A stretch of DNA of 64,000 nucleotides from Medicago truncatula. Its lineage: Eukaryota > Streptophyta > Magnoliopsida > Fabales > Fabaceae. Location of the stretch: the NCBI RefSeq assembly GCF_003473485.1, contig NC_053045.1, forward strand, positions 35,624,494 to 35,688,493, read 5' to 3'. The notes beneath the pieces are model-generated. The model did not search any database. It had not been told where the DNA came from and saw nothing but the letters and a program-made list of their open reading frames with translations. A program made the translations under genes and the position numbers. Positions 47,112-63,499 of the stretch are shown one piece after another; within the stretch, counting starts at the first letter, position 1; each line of letters begins with the position of its first letter.

Positions 47112-49168
47112 ATGGCTATTTGGTTAAAAACTCTCATCCATGTGTTCTTGTTCTGCTTTTTAATTACAGTTGAAATTGCGGAAACTAGTTTTCATGATGA
47201 CCCATGCAAAGAATCAAGTTGTGATGGTATTCATGGACCATTCATAAGATTCCCGTTCAGACTCAAAGGAAGACAGCCACAATGGTGTGGCCACAATGAT
47301 TCCTGGTATGAACTATACTGCACCGACACCAACCAAACGGTGTTAGAGCTTCCCTTCTCTTCGAAAACCATCCTCAAAACCATAAACTACACTTCACAAA
47401 TTATAACAGTATCTTATCCTGAATTCTGCCTTCACAAACAGATTCCTAACTTCAACATATCCTCATCACCTTTTCAGTTCAATTACGAATTTGGACTCAA
47501 CCAGTATGCTTTATTCAATTGTTCAGCAACTTCTCACAGAAAAACATATTATACATATTATAATATATTAACATCTGGAAACTTTTCTTGTCTCAACGTG
47601 CCGGGATTTGAAGTTATAGCGGTGCAATCCATATCATCAATAATCGGGACACCCTTGTTGTCCTGTACCAGAATCCAAGACCTTGTATTGTTGCCTAATT
47701 CTTTGTTTAACAACAACGTTGATGCGGGTCTCAATTGGTTTCAACCAGACTGCAGAAACTGTGAGCGAAAAGGTGGGCAATGCAAGGCCAACAGATACGC
47801 ATCTCAACATGAATTTGATTGCATAGGCATCGATAAAGGTACAGTTTCTTTTATTTAGCTTCACAAAGAAATTATGATGTTATACTCTTCATTTCATAAT
47901 GAGTTACACATCTTTAATTTTTTTTGCAGGTCTATCAAAAGGGAAAGTGATTGCTGGTATGCTTTTCAAAGCCCTGTGTTGTTTGGCATAGTGAATGATA
48001 ATTATAGGAAATTAAGTTGCATATTTACTTGAAATTGATTTGTTTTATAATACGATGTGCAGGTGGAATACTAGGCCCATTTTCTCTTATATTTGTTGGA
48101 GTCACAGTCTATTGTATCTATGTAGCTTGCATTGAAAGGAAGAATTACATAAGAATCAAAAAGTTTTTGAAATATTATAAAGCTCTTAAGCCTTCCAGGT
48201 ACTCTTATGCAGATATAAAAAGAATCTCAAATCAGTTTAAGGAAGAACTGGGGCAGGGAGCTTTTGGATCTGTCTTCAAAGGAAAACTCTCAAACGAAGT
48301 TCAGGTAGCTGTTAAAGTTCTAAACACTTCAACAGGAAATGGCCAAGAGTTCATCAATGAAATGGAAGCAATGTGTCAAATTCACCACGTCAACGTGGCT
48401 CGCTTGGTTGGTTTTTGTGCAGATGGAAACAAACGAGCCTTGGTGTATGAATTTTTACCAAAAGGTTCGTTGCAGAATTTCATATCATCTGCAGACAATA
48501 AGGATGTCTTTTTAGGTTGGGATAGGCTTCAAAACATTTCTCTTGGTATAGCGAAGGGAATTGAGTATCTTCATCAAGGTTGTGATAAACGAATTCTCCA
48601 TTTTGATATCAAACCTCATAACGTATTGCTAGACGACAATTTCACACCCAAAATTTCTGATTTTGGTTTGGCAAAACTTTGTTCCAAAGAAAGAAGTATT
48701 GTGTCAATGACCACGGCTAGGGGAACTTTGGGCTACATTGCGCCAGAGGTATTTTCTAGAAACTTTGGCATTGTATCCTATAAGTCAGATGTTTATAGTT
48801 ATGGGATGCTGCTTCTTGAAATGGTTGGAGGAAGGAAAGTAACCGATGTCACGGATGAGAATAACAATCATGTTCACTATCCACAATGGATTTATAATCT
48901 TCTAGAGAACAATGAAGATATAAAAATCGATATAGAAGGAGAAGAAGACACTAGAATTGCAAAGAAGCTATCAATCGTGGGACTTTGGTGCATTCAGTGG
49001 CATCCGGTGAATCGTCCGACCATGAAGGTTGTGGTTCAAATGTTGGAAGGAAATGGTGAGAAGTTAGAGATGCCACCTAATCCTTTTGCACCTTCATCTG
49101 CAACTGCAACTAGAACATGTGCTAGACGTCTCAACCTGGAGCTAGATGTCATCTCAGAAATAGAGTGA
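47112..49168 (+). CDS. LRK10L/WAK-ectodomain receptor kinase (non-RD), paralogue
   Basis: Three exons, 47112-47838, a 27-nt micro-exon 47930-47956 and 48063-49168, all GT/AG and in frame, give 619 aa. Signal peptide about 1-25. The Cys-rich galacturonan-binding-like domain has ESSCDGIHGPFIRFPFRL near the start, and the WAK-associated C-terminal Cys cluster (CRNCERKGGQC) lies before the membrane span (about 250-275). The kinase has GQGAFGSVFKG (near 314-325), [14 protein letters not shown] (non-RD), DFGLAKL and APE. The ectodomain is better conserved than in its divergent neighbour, suggesting this is the fuller family member. Confidence 0.92.
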
Positions 49169-49649
49169 AGTTGAGATCAACAGTATATACCCCGTGTTAT
49201 AAATTACAGTTTCTTTAAGTAAGTTTTATGTGCACTTATACTGATCGCTTCTATGGACTTTGATATTAATTTTTCTTGTATTTTAAATTTTGGGGTGAAA
49301 GTTTTAAGGGATGAGATTTATGTGAAAAACTCATCTGTGAATATGTTCACTCTTAATTTTTAGCTGAAATGGAAATGAAGATGTAACGAGCTTAAGTGAA
49401 GATACCACCTGTAATGAATTTTGTTTAATAAATGTTCAAAACTTTTCAAATAAAATCTATGCGAGTTCAGGTAACTGATATTTGCCTTATGAGCACAGGC
49501 TGTATGTTTTGCAGATCATCTTGTACATGAGCATACCTATTGTTATATCAAATACCATGTATATCACTCAATGTTTTTGAACACTTTGTCAGAATGCTTC
49601 TCCTGGCCCTTAAAAGGTTTCTCAAATACATTTTAGGGTTAAACTAGTA

Positions 49650-49860
49650 GGGAAAGTTTTTGTTGTTCTTGTTCTTGGTGTAACCTTTCTACTCTTAGTT
49701 ATGCTGATCTATTAACTAAATTTGCTTTGGCAGTTATGCTGATTCAGTTTGGATAAAGGATGTGCCTGAAGATATTGCTTCTGCTTTGGCCTCTGATTTC
49801 ATGCTAAATTCTTTCTCTAATGAATTAGAAATCAATTTTTCATTGAAAAAACTAATTAAT
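49650..49860 (+). pseudogene. Small LINE-type RNase H-like relic
   Basis: Plus-strand frames read SYADLLTKFALA and, after a shift, ADSVWIKDVPEDIASALASD. These resemble the C-terminal end of the RVT_3 domain of plant non-LTR elements. Isolated fragment. Confidence 0.4.
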
Positions 49861-50189
49861 ATTTCTAACCAGATTTTTTTGGCATAAAAATAAGTGTAAT
49901 AAACCTGCTTTCACTGTAAATAACAAATGTATTTGCAAAAATCATTTAGAGACGTATTGTAGTCGACTTGATTTCAGTGTGTGACTTAAATGTAGTAGAC
50001 TTAATACCATGGTCTTATTCTTTATGCTTTCAATGTATGTCATAACATCGCATAACATTTGCAAAATTAGGCTGCAAACACAGAATACAATGATTGATAT
50101 ATAATTAAACATAACATTAGCAAAATATGGTACTATCATACCTACTATCAATTTATGTCCTAAAATAGATCCATAATTGAACTTAATTA

Positions 50190-50440
50190 ACATCAGTAAA
50201 TCTAAGAGTAACTTCGACAAGTGTGTTGCAAATATGCAGAGTAACTTCAGTCTAGAACCAACAAAACACAAAACAGTAAACAAGAGTAGCAAACCCTACA
50301 ACTAGCAAACCCATGAGTAACTTCCACAAGTATGCAGAAAATAATAAATATGGTACAATAGTAACTTAAGTCTATGATCTATAAAACACTAAAAAAGAGT
50401 AGCAAACACTACATCCAGCAAGCAAGAAACACATATATGT
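50190..50440. repeat. Local imperfect duplication
   Basis: AGTAACTTCAGTCTAGAACC...AAACACAAAA...AGTAGCAAACCCTACAACTAGCAA is repeated with changes about 145 bp downstream (AGTAACTTAAGTCTATGATC...AGTAGCAAACACTACATCCAGCAA). Confidence 0.55.
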
Positions 50441-51213
50441 GGACCTCCATTGTGTAATTCGATGAGTAGACATAATGCAGAACTAGAAGGACCGGTTTGC
50501 AGAGGATGGACATTTCTTCTTCTTCTTCTTCTTCTTGTTTATTTATTTTTTAGGCAAAAGAAGAACATTGCTTGGAGGCCTAAATGTAGGTGTTGATGGT
50601 CAGATCGATCATGTGGAAACTGCTGACGAAGGACTTGAGTTAACGAATGTGCTGGTGGTCAGAATGATTGTGTGGAAGTTTGTTGTGTCATAGGAACATG
50701 TGGCCTATAATTGGAGTTAGTCTTACAATTTATGGTGGTGATAGTGGTGAAGGTGGATCTTAAATTGTAAATACTAGCTCTAAATTATGTATTTGGGAGG
50801 ACTAGCAATCAAAACATATTTTATAACACCACCTTCCTTTGTCGCCACCATTCGTTGTCAACCATAGTCAATGGCAATCATAATGGAAATGAAGCGAGAT
50901 TTTAGGGTTTCTAAATGAATAGAAATTGTGTGTCTTTTGCTTTAGTTAGGGAGGAGTCAATTTAAGGCTTCAAATTTGTTGACCTGAGGAAGTGAACAAT
51001 GATTTAGCCCTTCTTGGTACATTTTTAATAGGCTGAATATAAGAAAAGCACCAAAAGAGAGTAGAATTTATTCATATAGAGCGTGCAGCAATTACAAACT
51101 TTGAGAAAAATTCTTATATGTATGCATGTTGTTCAGCACTGCCCAAATTTCAAGGCCACGTCTTATACAATTCAAACAAAAAAGTATTGAAGGAGACAAG
51201 AGGACAGAGATTG

Positions 51214-52458
<1,245 letters not shown>

Positions 52459-54056
52459 ATTCAAGTGCTTCTCTTCTCAGTATGGATTGGAGAATACTAG
52501 CAAATTACAAGAAATAAAACAGGTTGCAGGCATATTTATTGGAGCATATAGTGGGTGTTGGAGAAGAGACAATGAAAGGAATCAATGCAAGAGCTCCATT
52601 TGTTGTTTTTTTACCAATGGAGGTGGGTACAGCATATATTCCTCAAGAAAAGGAAGATAAGATTACAAGAATAAAGGATGCTGCTTGCCATATTACTTTG
52701 TATTTTAGCCGCTTTCAACTAAGATATAATTAATCATTGATTTTCTTCCATCATTTTCAAACTGCTTGGCCTACCCACTAGGATTGAACTAGTGGTGAGA
52801 AGTGTGAATATTTTTTGAGGTCATGAATTCAAACCTTGCTGTCCATCCACACAAAATCCTTCTATAGGAAATTATATATATCAAAGTACAATATTGAATG
52901 TAGAAAGAATTTTTTGTAGGGAAAAATCTAGAAAGAGTTGATGATTAATTAAATATAGTATTGTTTACTATTTTAAATTAAAGCAAGTCCAGCATCTCTT
53001 GATGACTCTTCAAAGTTCAAACCTTCTTCATTTTTCTTCGTTTTTGCCTTAGGTACGACTTCCCTTGTTTAATGTATTGATGCCAAAACAAGATACCCAG
53101 TTAATGACGGCCTCACAAAATCCAACCCACGTCCAAAAAGAAGAAATGAGATCCACATTCCACAATTTGAAAGCCGACCCTATCATATCCATAAGCTCAG
53201 TATCTGATCAACTTGTAAGAAGTGAAAGAAGACTTTAGTTTTGTTTAGTTTTTTTCCTTCAAAATACTGTATAATCCTGTGCAAGAATAAAGTTGTTGAC
53301 AGCTCCATGGTATTCTATACTTTATTACTACTCTTAAGCTAACTTTCAATTTTAAAATACGGTGTAGTCCACAAGAAAAAACTTCCCGGAAGAATTTGAG
53401 TTCAAACTAGATCAATCTTTTGTCAGACCTTACTTACCTCTTGGATCCAGACTACATAAACCTTTTTCATATGAAAACAAGAGCATTAAGGGGGAAAAAA
53501 TAGGTTTAATCATTTGCAGTTGTCATAAGGTTTTATGGTAAAGTTAACTAAACCAACTGAACTTTGGATTATAAATTAGAACTTCTAGTACTATAATAGT
53601 CACTTGAAAGAAATTGGAAGAATGAACCAATGAACAAACCGAGCTATATTAAGGCTGTTAAGTAGCTAACATAATTAATTACATATACTTAGTTCACATC
53701 CAAAGCACATATGTTGCAAGCACTTCCTAAGATTAGACTACAATGTGAGTAAAACCCATGTCCACAAATGGAGATGACCATTTGATAATCAATACAAAAG
53801 GTAAACATTCCGGAGAAACACAACAATTGTACACACCAAACATGATGGAATTATGACTTTACATATTATCCTTCAGCCAGAGACAAATAGCTTGATTTTT
53901 TATAAGCAAGCTTTAACGCGGTCAGTTGGACATGGCGGTTCCTCCATCTAGGTCGAAAATAGTATAAGATATATATAGAATCAGAATGGCAAAGACTACC
54001 AGGAAATGGCTACTGTCATGTCATCCTCCACGAACTACAATACGAAGAACTGAAGA
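52459..54056. other. Intergenic region between E2 and ROP genes
   Basis: Contains the E2 leader and ROP 3' UTR. A plus-strand frame at 52524-52733 (69 aa; HIVGVGEETMKGINARAPF near its start) has protein-like composition, but I do not recognise it. 52770-52860 has a tRNA-like/SINE-like trace (GAATTCAAACCTTG). Confidence 0.4.
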
Positions 54057-56921
<2,865 letters not shown>

Positions 56922-57205
56922 GGGTTAATTAAGTTTTTAGTCCCTATAAATATTCACAGTTTTGTTTTTAGTCCCTACAAAATAAAATCACACTTTTTAG
57001 TTCCTGTGACATTTTCCTTAAGCATTTTAGGGACTAAAAATGCTGATGGAAAAATTTTATAGGGACTAAAAAGTTTATGAAAAATTTTATAAGGACTAAA
57101 AATGTTGATGGAAAATTTTATAAGGACTAAAAAGTGTGATTTTATTTTTTAGGGACTAAAAACAAAATTCTAAATATTTATAGGGACTAAAAACTTAATT
57201 AACCC
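56922..57205. mobile_element. MITE with perfect terminal repeats (Mutator-like)
   Basis: Perfect inverted ends of about 33 bp beginning GGGTTAATTAAGTTTTTAGT. Flanks ATTTTGAAA (56913-56921) and ATTTTAAAA (57206-57214) match at 8 of 9, fitting a 9-bp Mutator-type target duplication. The inside has three or four GGGACTAAAAA-(N)-GATGGAAAAATTTTAT units. Confidence 0.8.
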
Positions 57206-58547
57206 ATTTTAAAAACTATTGATAATAAGGTATGCACCCAAATTCAAAGAAAGTTGATAGATGTGTTTAAGGATCATCAACTATAAAGATTATCATTGAA
57301 TCCACGATCTTAGAAAGAGATACACAAAAAATAAGTTTCTTATAAAAAACAAAAAAATAAGTTGTGGTCCCACCATTATTAATTATTTTTTTACTTTTTG
57401 TTAGATTGGACGTCATTATTGAAGTTCGAACTCCAATACCTCCACTTATATGTATGAGTTTACGATAATTTTGTCATTTCATCTATCAAAAAATAAAAAA
57501 GAATAAATAGTGAGGATCCTAGCTCAATGAATTCCAACAACTCATATAAAATCTTCCATATCATTTTTTTGTTTGTTTAATGATCCATTTGTTTTAATCC
57601 TTTTAAGCTGACCACCTATTTATCCATCTTATTTATCTTCCATTTTTTGACCAGAGGACAAAATAAGAATCAAACTATGAAATCACTTGCTTGGTACATA
57701 AGCAAAAATAATAAAGAGGGAACAAATCGATTTACTTATAAAAAATTACTTTCCTAATGAATATACACAAATTTTAGATAGTTTTATTTTATTTTCCAAT
57801 CGTATCTATCTATCTTTCATGTACTTTAAGACTTAAGAGTTAAGTTGAAAAAGGATGATTACTTGGTATTTTTAAATCAATTAACATATTTATAAAATTA
57901 ACTTTGTTATTGACACTATTTCGATTTATTTTGTACTTTCTTAATTCTTCTCCGCATACAAATAAATAAATAAATTGAAGAAGAAAAGAAACATACAAAT
58001 AAGGTATGAATAAGTGTGAAAGGGAGGAATGAGATTGGGAATTGACAAATGCATACATCTTCCATAAAATCCACATGACAAGAGTGGGAAGTGAGAACGA
58101 TGTTAAAGGAAAACAATAACTCTCATCACAAATCCATAATAATGGTCACAACTCACAATTCACATCCACAAAGAAGGATGGTCCACGATTTTCCTTCATT
58201 AGGAAGCTATGCTTCATGAATGTGCATAGACGACTATATATGCTCATTAGCTTTTAGAGCATCTTCTATTTATGTGTAATTAAACCATGAAAATTACTAG
58301 TGAGAGTTAATGATACATGATAGTGATAAAATCATAAGTGATTGTATCTAGCTTATCCATAAATTTCAGTTAAAACCGGATCATTTTAAAGAACCAGGGT
58401 TTGAATTATGACGAAAATAATCATTGTTTTTACTGACTTTCAACCGAATGAACTTAAAATTATTGGCGTCTTTTTCATGAGAATCGGAGGTTAAATATAT
58501 AAAGAGAGAATAATACTTGATCATAAGAAGCACGTACATTCCTCAGA
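57206..58547. other. Gene-free AT-rich stretch
   Basis: No open frame with known motifs; homopolymer-rich. Nothing else recognised. Confidence 0.4.
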
Positions 58548-58710
58548 TTAGGCGTGTCCCGGTATCGGATACGTGTCGTGTCCGACATTAACACGACACT
58601 CACACTTGTAATTACACTAAATTATGTGATTTTTTTAAATTATTAATTGTGTCGACGTGTCAGTGTCCCTGTCGTGTCTGGTGTCCGTGTCCGTATCCGT
58701 GCTACGTATA
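58548..58710. repeat. GTGTCGTGTCC-rich inverted repeat
   Basis: The left part (GGCGTGTCCCGGTATCGGAT ... CGTGTCGTGTCC) pairs imperfectly with the right part (CTGTCGTGTCTGGTGTCC ... GTATCCGTGCTACG). A dispersed repeat or MITE of unknown class. Similar words occur at 27690. Confidence 0.45.
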
Positions 58711-59770
58711 CATGTTAGAAATTTATTTTGCATGCTGTCCTTTTTGATACATCACACTCCAAAAACATAGTTAAATATCAATTACATCAATATCAAAACT
58801 CACCTGGCATTAAGCTTATGTGGACTAAATTTCACAAAAAATAAAACTGCTTAAAATCAATGGTTTGTTGAGCATGATATCATGCATAAAAGAAGTAGTT
58901 GTTTGTAGGGGCTAGTGGTACCCCCTCACCTAATCACGTTAAAGAGAGTATCTCTAAACATAAAGTCAGCAACAAATATCAATTCTTACGTAACCATAGG
59001 GTGTGACCATGTGGTTTTAGGTTCATCTGCTCACTGATTAAGCAAAGGAACAATCATCTTTGTTCAAAGAATTAAACGCAACCAACAAAGGAAGAGACAA
59101 ATATATAAGAAATTACACAGAGAAAGTCAAGGGTGTTTTTTTTAGATGAAACAAAGACATGGCAGGTTTCTCTTGGATTTTTTTAACTGAATTTATACCT
59201 AAAACAACGTGAATCAACGGTCGGTGGCCTTATTTTAAGCAACCTCAAAAATATATTCAATTTCGGGTTGATATTTTAAAGTGTAGTTCTTTGTACAATT
59301 AATCATTCCAAAAGAGAACAGTAATTTATTTTGTTTAAGGAAAATATTAACAAAATGGTAATTTTTTTATGAAATATTTGACTTTCTTATAAAATGATTT
59401 CTTATTTTAGAATCATTAAATAGAATACTCTAAAGAGATAACATAACTTTTTGTTTAATATAAATGGTAATCTCTAATAGTTTATTGTACAAATGTTGTA
59501 CATGTAAGATAATCTTGTACTCCGTAAACTATAAGCTTGAATAACAATAGAAATGTACTACACTCACTTTACAATATGAGACATAGACATAATTGGTCAA
59601 ACTCTAACCACAATTACCCGTGTATTTTTTATTTGTATTTTTCGTGTCTTTTTACTTTTCAACTAGATTTTTGTTTTAACAATTCTCTTGCATTGGACTG
59701 TTGAGTCTATCTTTTATTTGTATGTGGATCATCTCACTTCTATATTTTAAAACATTTGCTTTTTCATCTA
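58711..59770. other. Gene-free stretch before the Helitron end
   Basis: AT-rich, no open frame with known motifs. Confidence 0.4.
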
Positions 59771-61337
59771 ACTAAATCATCCACCCGTGCTACCGCACGG
59801 GTCATATCTATTGGAAACAAATCATGCAAATAAGACCACATTAAAGTTTTTGCGGTGCAAAATTAAAATTTTTTAAGAAAAAGAAAACAAAATAAGATTA
59901 AAAATTCATTCACGTGGGTAGATAGCGTAAAATTACTCAATAAACTACATTATAAGTGCTTTCCATTTCATGAATATCTCTTGGAAATAAAACATGTTAA
60001 ACCTACGAAATAAAATGCTTGTGTTGCAAATTAAAATGTTTAAAACAAAATTACAATAAAGAAAGCCCTCAATTGGGTAGGTTTCGGAAAACCTCCTTGT
60101 AAACTACATTAGAAGTGCTACTCATGCTTCGACCATTTTCATTAGTCATTAAAATTTTCAAACCACTCATGGATGTCACTCTGGATATTGCAACATAAAG
60201 TTGACAATGAGAGAACACGGGTTGAGGATGGTACACAACAATTTCTTTCGGTGATTGTCCTTGACTCTTATTGATTGTCATTGCAAAACAAGTAGATATA
60301 GGAAACTGCCTACGTTGGAATTTGAACGGTATTCTAGTATCAGACGGTTCTAGTGTCAGCCTAGGTATATATACCTTGTCACCAATGTTGCTACCTGTTA
60401 TCATCTTTCCTTCAAGAACATATCTACCCATTTTGGTAATTATCAACCTAGTACCATTGCATAGTCCTGCTGATTGGTCTAGATTTCTCAACAACATAAT
60501 GGGTACTCCAACTTTTATCTTTATTTTATGATTGGGAAGATCGGATGCAGTAATGGTGTTAAGAAATTCTTGTGTGTGCACATCATCTGGCCTATTAACC
60601 ATGGATGGGTTTGCCAACGGGGAATCGCAGCTTAAATATGTTATCTCTTCTCCAGGAATAAGAGACATAACATATTCATTTATATCTTCAACAGTTACAT
60701 TTTTAGGTGTCAATATTGCTCTATCTTGGAAGAAAGATATATCATGCATATTCATTAAAAGAGATGGATAAATGCATTGAATCATTGGAGCAATAGGATC
60801 ACCTGAACAGTGTATAAGCAGATCTTCAAGAATCTGAACTTCAATATGCTCATCATTTTCTTCACCAATGCTGCCATCTCCAATTGCAAGCACCCACTCA
60901 CTAAAATCCTTTCTTTCATGAAAGTCCTTGCTTGAACTTCCGTGCAATAGCCTCATATTAGTGGTTAAAGTTAACATTTCACAATGAGACCACAGTGGTG
61001 AAGAGTTGATGCTAGCATGTACAATGTCTGGCCTTGTAGCTTTAGGCATCACAGGAAGGATCTGTCGAAAATCACCTCCTAAAACAACCACTTTTCCACC
61101 AAATGGGATATCAAGTCTGCCATTATTGCGATGTCTGAGAACGTCTCTAAGTGTCCGATCAAGAGCCTCGAAATAATATCTGTGCATCATTGGTGCTTCG
61201 TCCCGTATGATAAGTTTTGCCCTATCTACCAGTTCTGCTAAATTTGTATTTGGATGAATAGTGCAAGTTGAACACTCGTCAACAATAAATGGAATTGCAA
61301 ACCTTGAGTGAGCTGTTCCTCCACCTGGTATGAGCAA
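59771..61337 (-). mobile_element. Helitron, 3' part, interrupted by an LTR element
   Basis: Minus-strand 3' end: an 8-bp stem hairpin (ACCCGTGC-GGTA-GCACGGGT, 59783-59802) is followed after about 10 bp by TTAG-T, close to the canonical Helitron CTRR-T terminus. The PIF1-type helicase frame lies just inside. The 5' part would be beyond the inserted chromovirus, outside the window. Confidence 0.75.
60069..61337 (-). pseudogene. Helitron RepHel helicase (PIF1-like), C-terminal part
   Basis: About 422 codons of the PIF1-like superfamily 1B helicase domain. They start inside the motif after Walker A (LLIPGGGTAHSRF), with the Walker B-like box IIRDEAPM (usually IIWDEAPM in this family), GDFRQILPV, TTNMRL, GVPIMLLRNLDQSAGLCNGT, MTINKSQGQS and YVAISRV. 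The Rep domain and Walker A are missing because the frame is cut by an LTR beginning at 61338; 14 codons of the open frame upstream are LTR-derived. Rolling-circle Helitron transposition needs Rep plus helicase, so this copy is inactive. The remaining frame has no stop, so the break is recent. Confidence 0.9.
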
Positions 61338-61990
61338 TGTAACACCCCGTTTTCCCAACATAAAAATTCTTAAAAACATTTATCAGAGTAAGCATCATAA
61401 ACAACGGGATATCACATAAAACATAATCCAAAACAGTTAAATAATAATTTAACCAATATCTTAAACATTGCAGCGGAAAATCATAATCATAATTCTTAAA
61501 ACGTTTTGGCACGCAGGCCCCATCAAAGTTCATAATCATAATCCATAACATTATAAAAATAACATATTAGTCACGTAAGAGAATGAAGCATGCATAAACA
61601 TAAACCCCATCCCGTTACGTATCAGAGCGACCTAGACGACACAGTGAGGCAAGGCCACTCACAGAAGCAACTGCACACTAAGCACGATCACCTGCAAGTT
61701 ACCCATACGAAGGGCAACATTTTCAAGCAGAAGGGGTGAGATTTCATAACAAAATAATGTTAATCAAAGTAATTCGAATCATAATTAACATTAACATCAT
61801 AATCATTCTTGGATAACTTTGCATATTCAAATAACAAGTATCACGTATTCATATATTCAACAAATATCACGTATTCACTTATTCAATCGTCATCAACAAC
61901 ATAGCATTATGGACATGACAATGTGACAATGCTCTTAGACTCCTTATATGCATGTGGTACCAATCGTCATCATAAGTATTAATATACTTT

Positions 61991-62066
61991 AATCGTGCGG
62001 AGGACAAAGCTCCTAATAATCGTGCGGAGGACAAAGCTCCTAATAAACGTGGTGAGGACTAAGCTC
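61991..62066. repeat. Tandem repeat of about 27 bp in the chromovirus LTR
   Basis: AATCGTGCGGAGGACAAAGC unit twice in near-identical form and a third diverged copy (AAACGTGGTGAGGACTAAGC). Confidence 0.75.
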
Positions 62067-62455
62067 AATGAGATGCTATGCATGGACTCTTATGAACAAA
62101 ACATCGTAATCAACATATCAACATGCATCCAACAATTTGGAGCTAAACGTCATCATTTCATCATATATAAATACATACAATGCACTTAGTTAAATAACAG
62201 CAACAGCATAATCAAGTCACATAACAGGATGATATCATTATATCAATAGCACATCAATTATTTCATAATTAAACTTCCATATCTTACATAAATATACAAT
62301 ACCTTAATCATACTCAATCAATATCAACATATCTTAAACAGCTTACAGACTGCATTTAACGTCATCATTAGGTCTTATCATCTTAAGGGGGTTCGCTCTT
62401 GATCAAAACGTGCGACACAAATCGCACAAACACTCATAACGCTCAAGGCTGGAGG

Positions 62456-62780
62456 TGCTCGCGAGGCGAGGGTTCTTGCTCGCCATGGCGAGTACTAAAC
62501 AATTCCCAAACTAAAGTTGTTATGGGTCTAATCTTGCCCTACATTCATTCCTAATCATTACTAGGTATGCTCAGGCACACTAAGGCATTCAAGGTCCAAC
62601 TAAAAAGGTCGAAACACAAAATCTAACATGCACTCTGCCTTAGCTCGCTATGGCGAGTAAGGTCGCTCGCTATGGCGAGCTGCATTGCACAACTCGCGAG
62701 GCGAGGAAACAGGGTTCGCGAGGCGAGTGATGAATGTTCATCACTCGCGAGGCGAGATTCATAGCTCGCCGTGGCGAGCG
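62456..62780. repeat. Cluster of eight CTCGC-N-GGCGAG palindromes
   Basis: Eight copies of CTCGC(GA/CAT/TAT/CGT)GGCGAG-type words in 325 bp; the form CTCGCCATGGCGAG is a perfect 14-bp palindrome. They stand out by GC content against an AT-rich LTR. Confidence 0.8.
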
Positions 62781-63457
62781 ATGAATGTCGCTACGGCCAG
62801 ACTTCCTAAATTCACAAAAACTCGACGTTTCACATGGTTCTAAGCTTGTTTTTGATTCCAAAGTTCGTCCTAAACATTATCTAAGGTCTAGGAACACTTT
62901 CTACATCAATTAAACCAATTCTCACCGTTTGATCATCAATTCTAAGGTTTTGACCTAGTTTTCGTTTTCTCCAATTCACTCCTAATTCTTGTTAACTAAT
63001 CATCAGAATCACATTCAACTAACAATACTGAGTTATTAGTCTCACCCTTACCTGGTTATGAAGAAATCGCAGCCCTCTCTATGCTCTTCTCCCTTCTAAG
63101 CTTTTCTCCCTTTTTCAAAAGTTTTCACGTACAATGAGTTTCTAAAATATTAGGTCTTCTCCTATTTATATCTCTTCCTAATTACTTATCTTATCTCACT
63201 TTCACCCCCAAAACTATCTAAAATATCAAAACAGCCCTCAACTAAATATTTTATATTATTTTCAAATCTTTATTCTATTTAACAATAAAATAAATCTCAT
63301 ATCATAATCAAATCCTCAAAAACTCATAACATATCACGTCATCAATCAAATCATCATAAATCATCAAAACATACCAAAATCATGCATATATTATATAATT
63401 ATAATATAATCACCTAAACTCGATTAAATAAACGATTAAACGAAAGTGGGCGTTACA

Positions 63458-63475
63458 ACTCTCCCCCACTTAAAA
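63458..63475 (-). promoter_or_regulatory. Polypurine tract of the chromovirus
   Basis: Minus strand TTAAGTGGGGGAGAGT directly inside the 3' LTR. Confidence 0.8.
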
Positions 63476-63499
63476 GATTTTCGTCCTCGAAAATTTACC

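Larger units (their letters stand above)
49169..51213. other. Intergenic region between kinase and E2 genes
   Basis: 3' flank of both neighbours. Holds an RNase H-like relic (49650-49860), a local duplication (50190-50440) and a (TTC)n microsatellite near 50515-50540. No intact gene recognised. Confidence 0.45.
61338..63457 (-). repeat. 3' LTR of the chromovirus
   Basis: 2120 bp, TGTAACACCCCG...GGGCGTTACA, a common Tekay-type LTR border. TATA on the minus strand (ATATAAATAG, 63162-63171). 61991-62066 holds three tandem copies of a CGTGCGGAGGACAAAGCTCC unit, and 62456-62780 a cluster of GC-rich palindromes, both downstream of the predicted start of transcription. Confidence 0.85.

Noticed and set aside
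49942..50292. 116-aa hydrophobic minus-strand frame
   Set aside because: AT-rich antisense frame across a local duplication; no recognisable domain.
58655..58670. Zinc deficiency response element-like GTGTCGACGT
   Set aside because: Deviates from the RTGTCGACAY consensus and sits in a dispersed repeat far from the bZIP gene.
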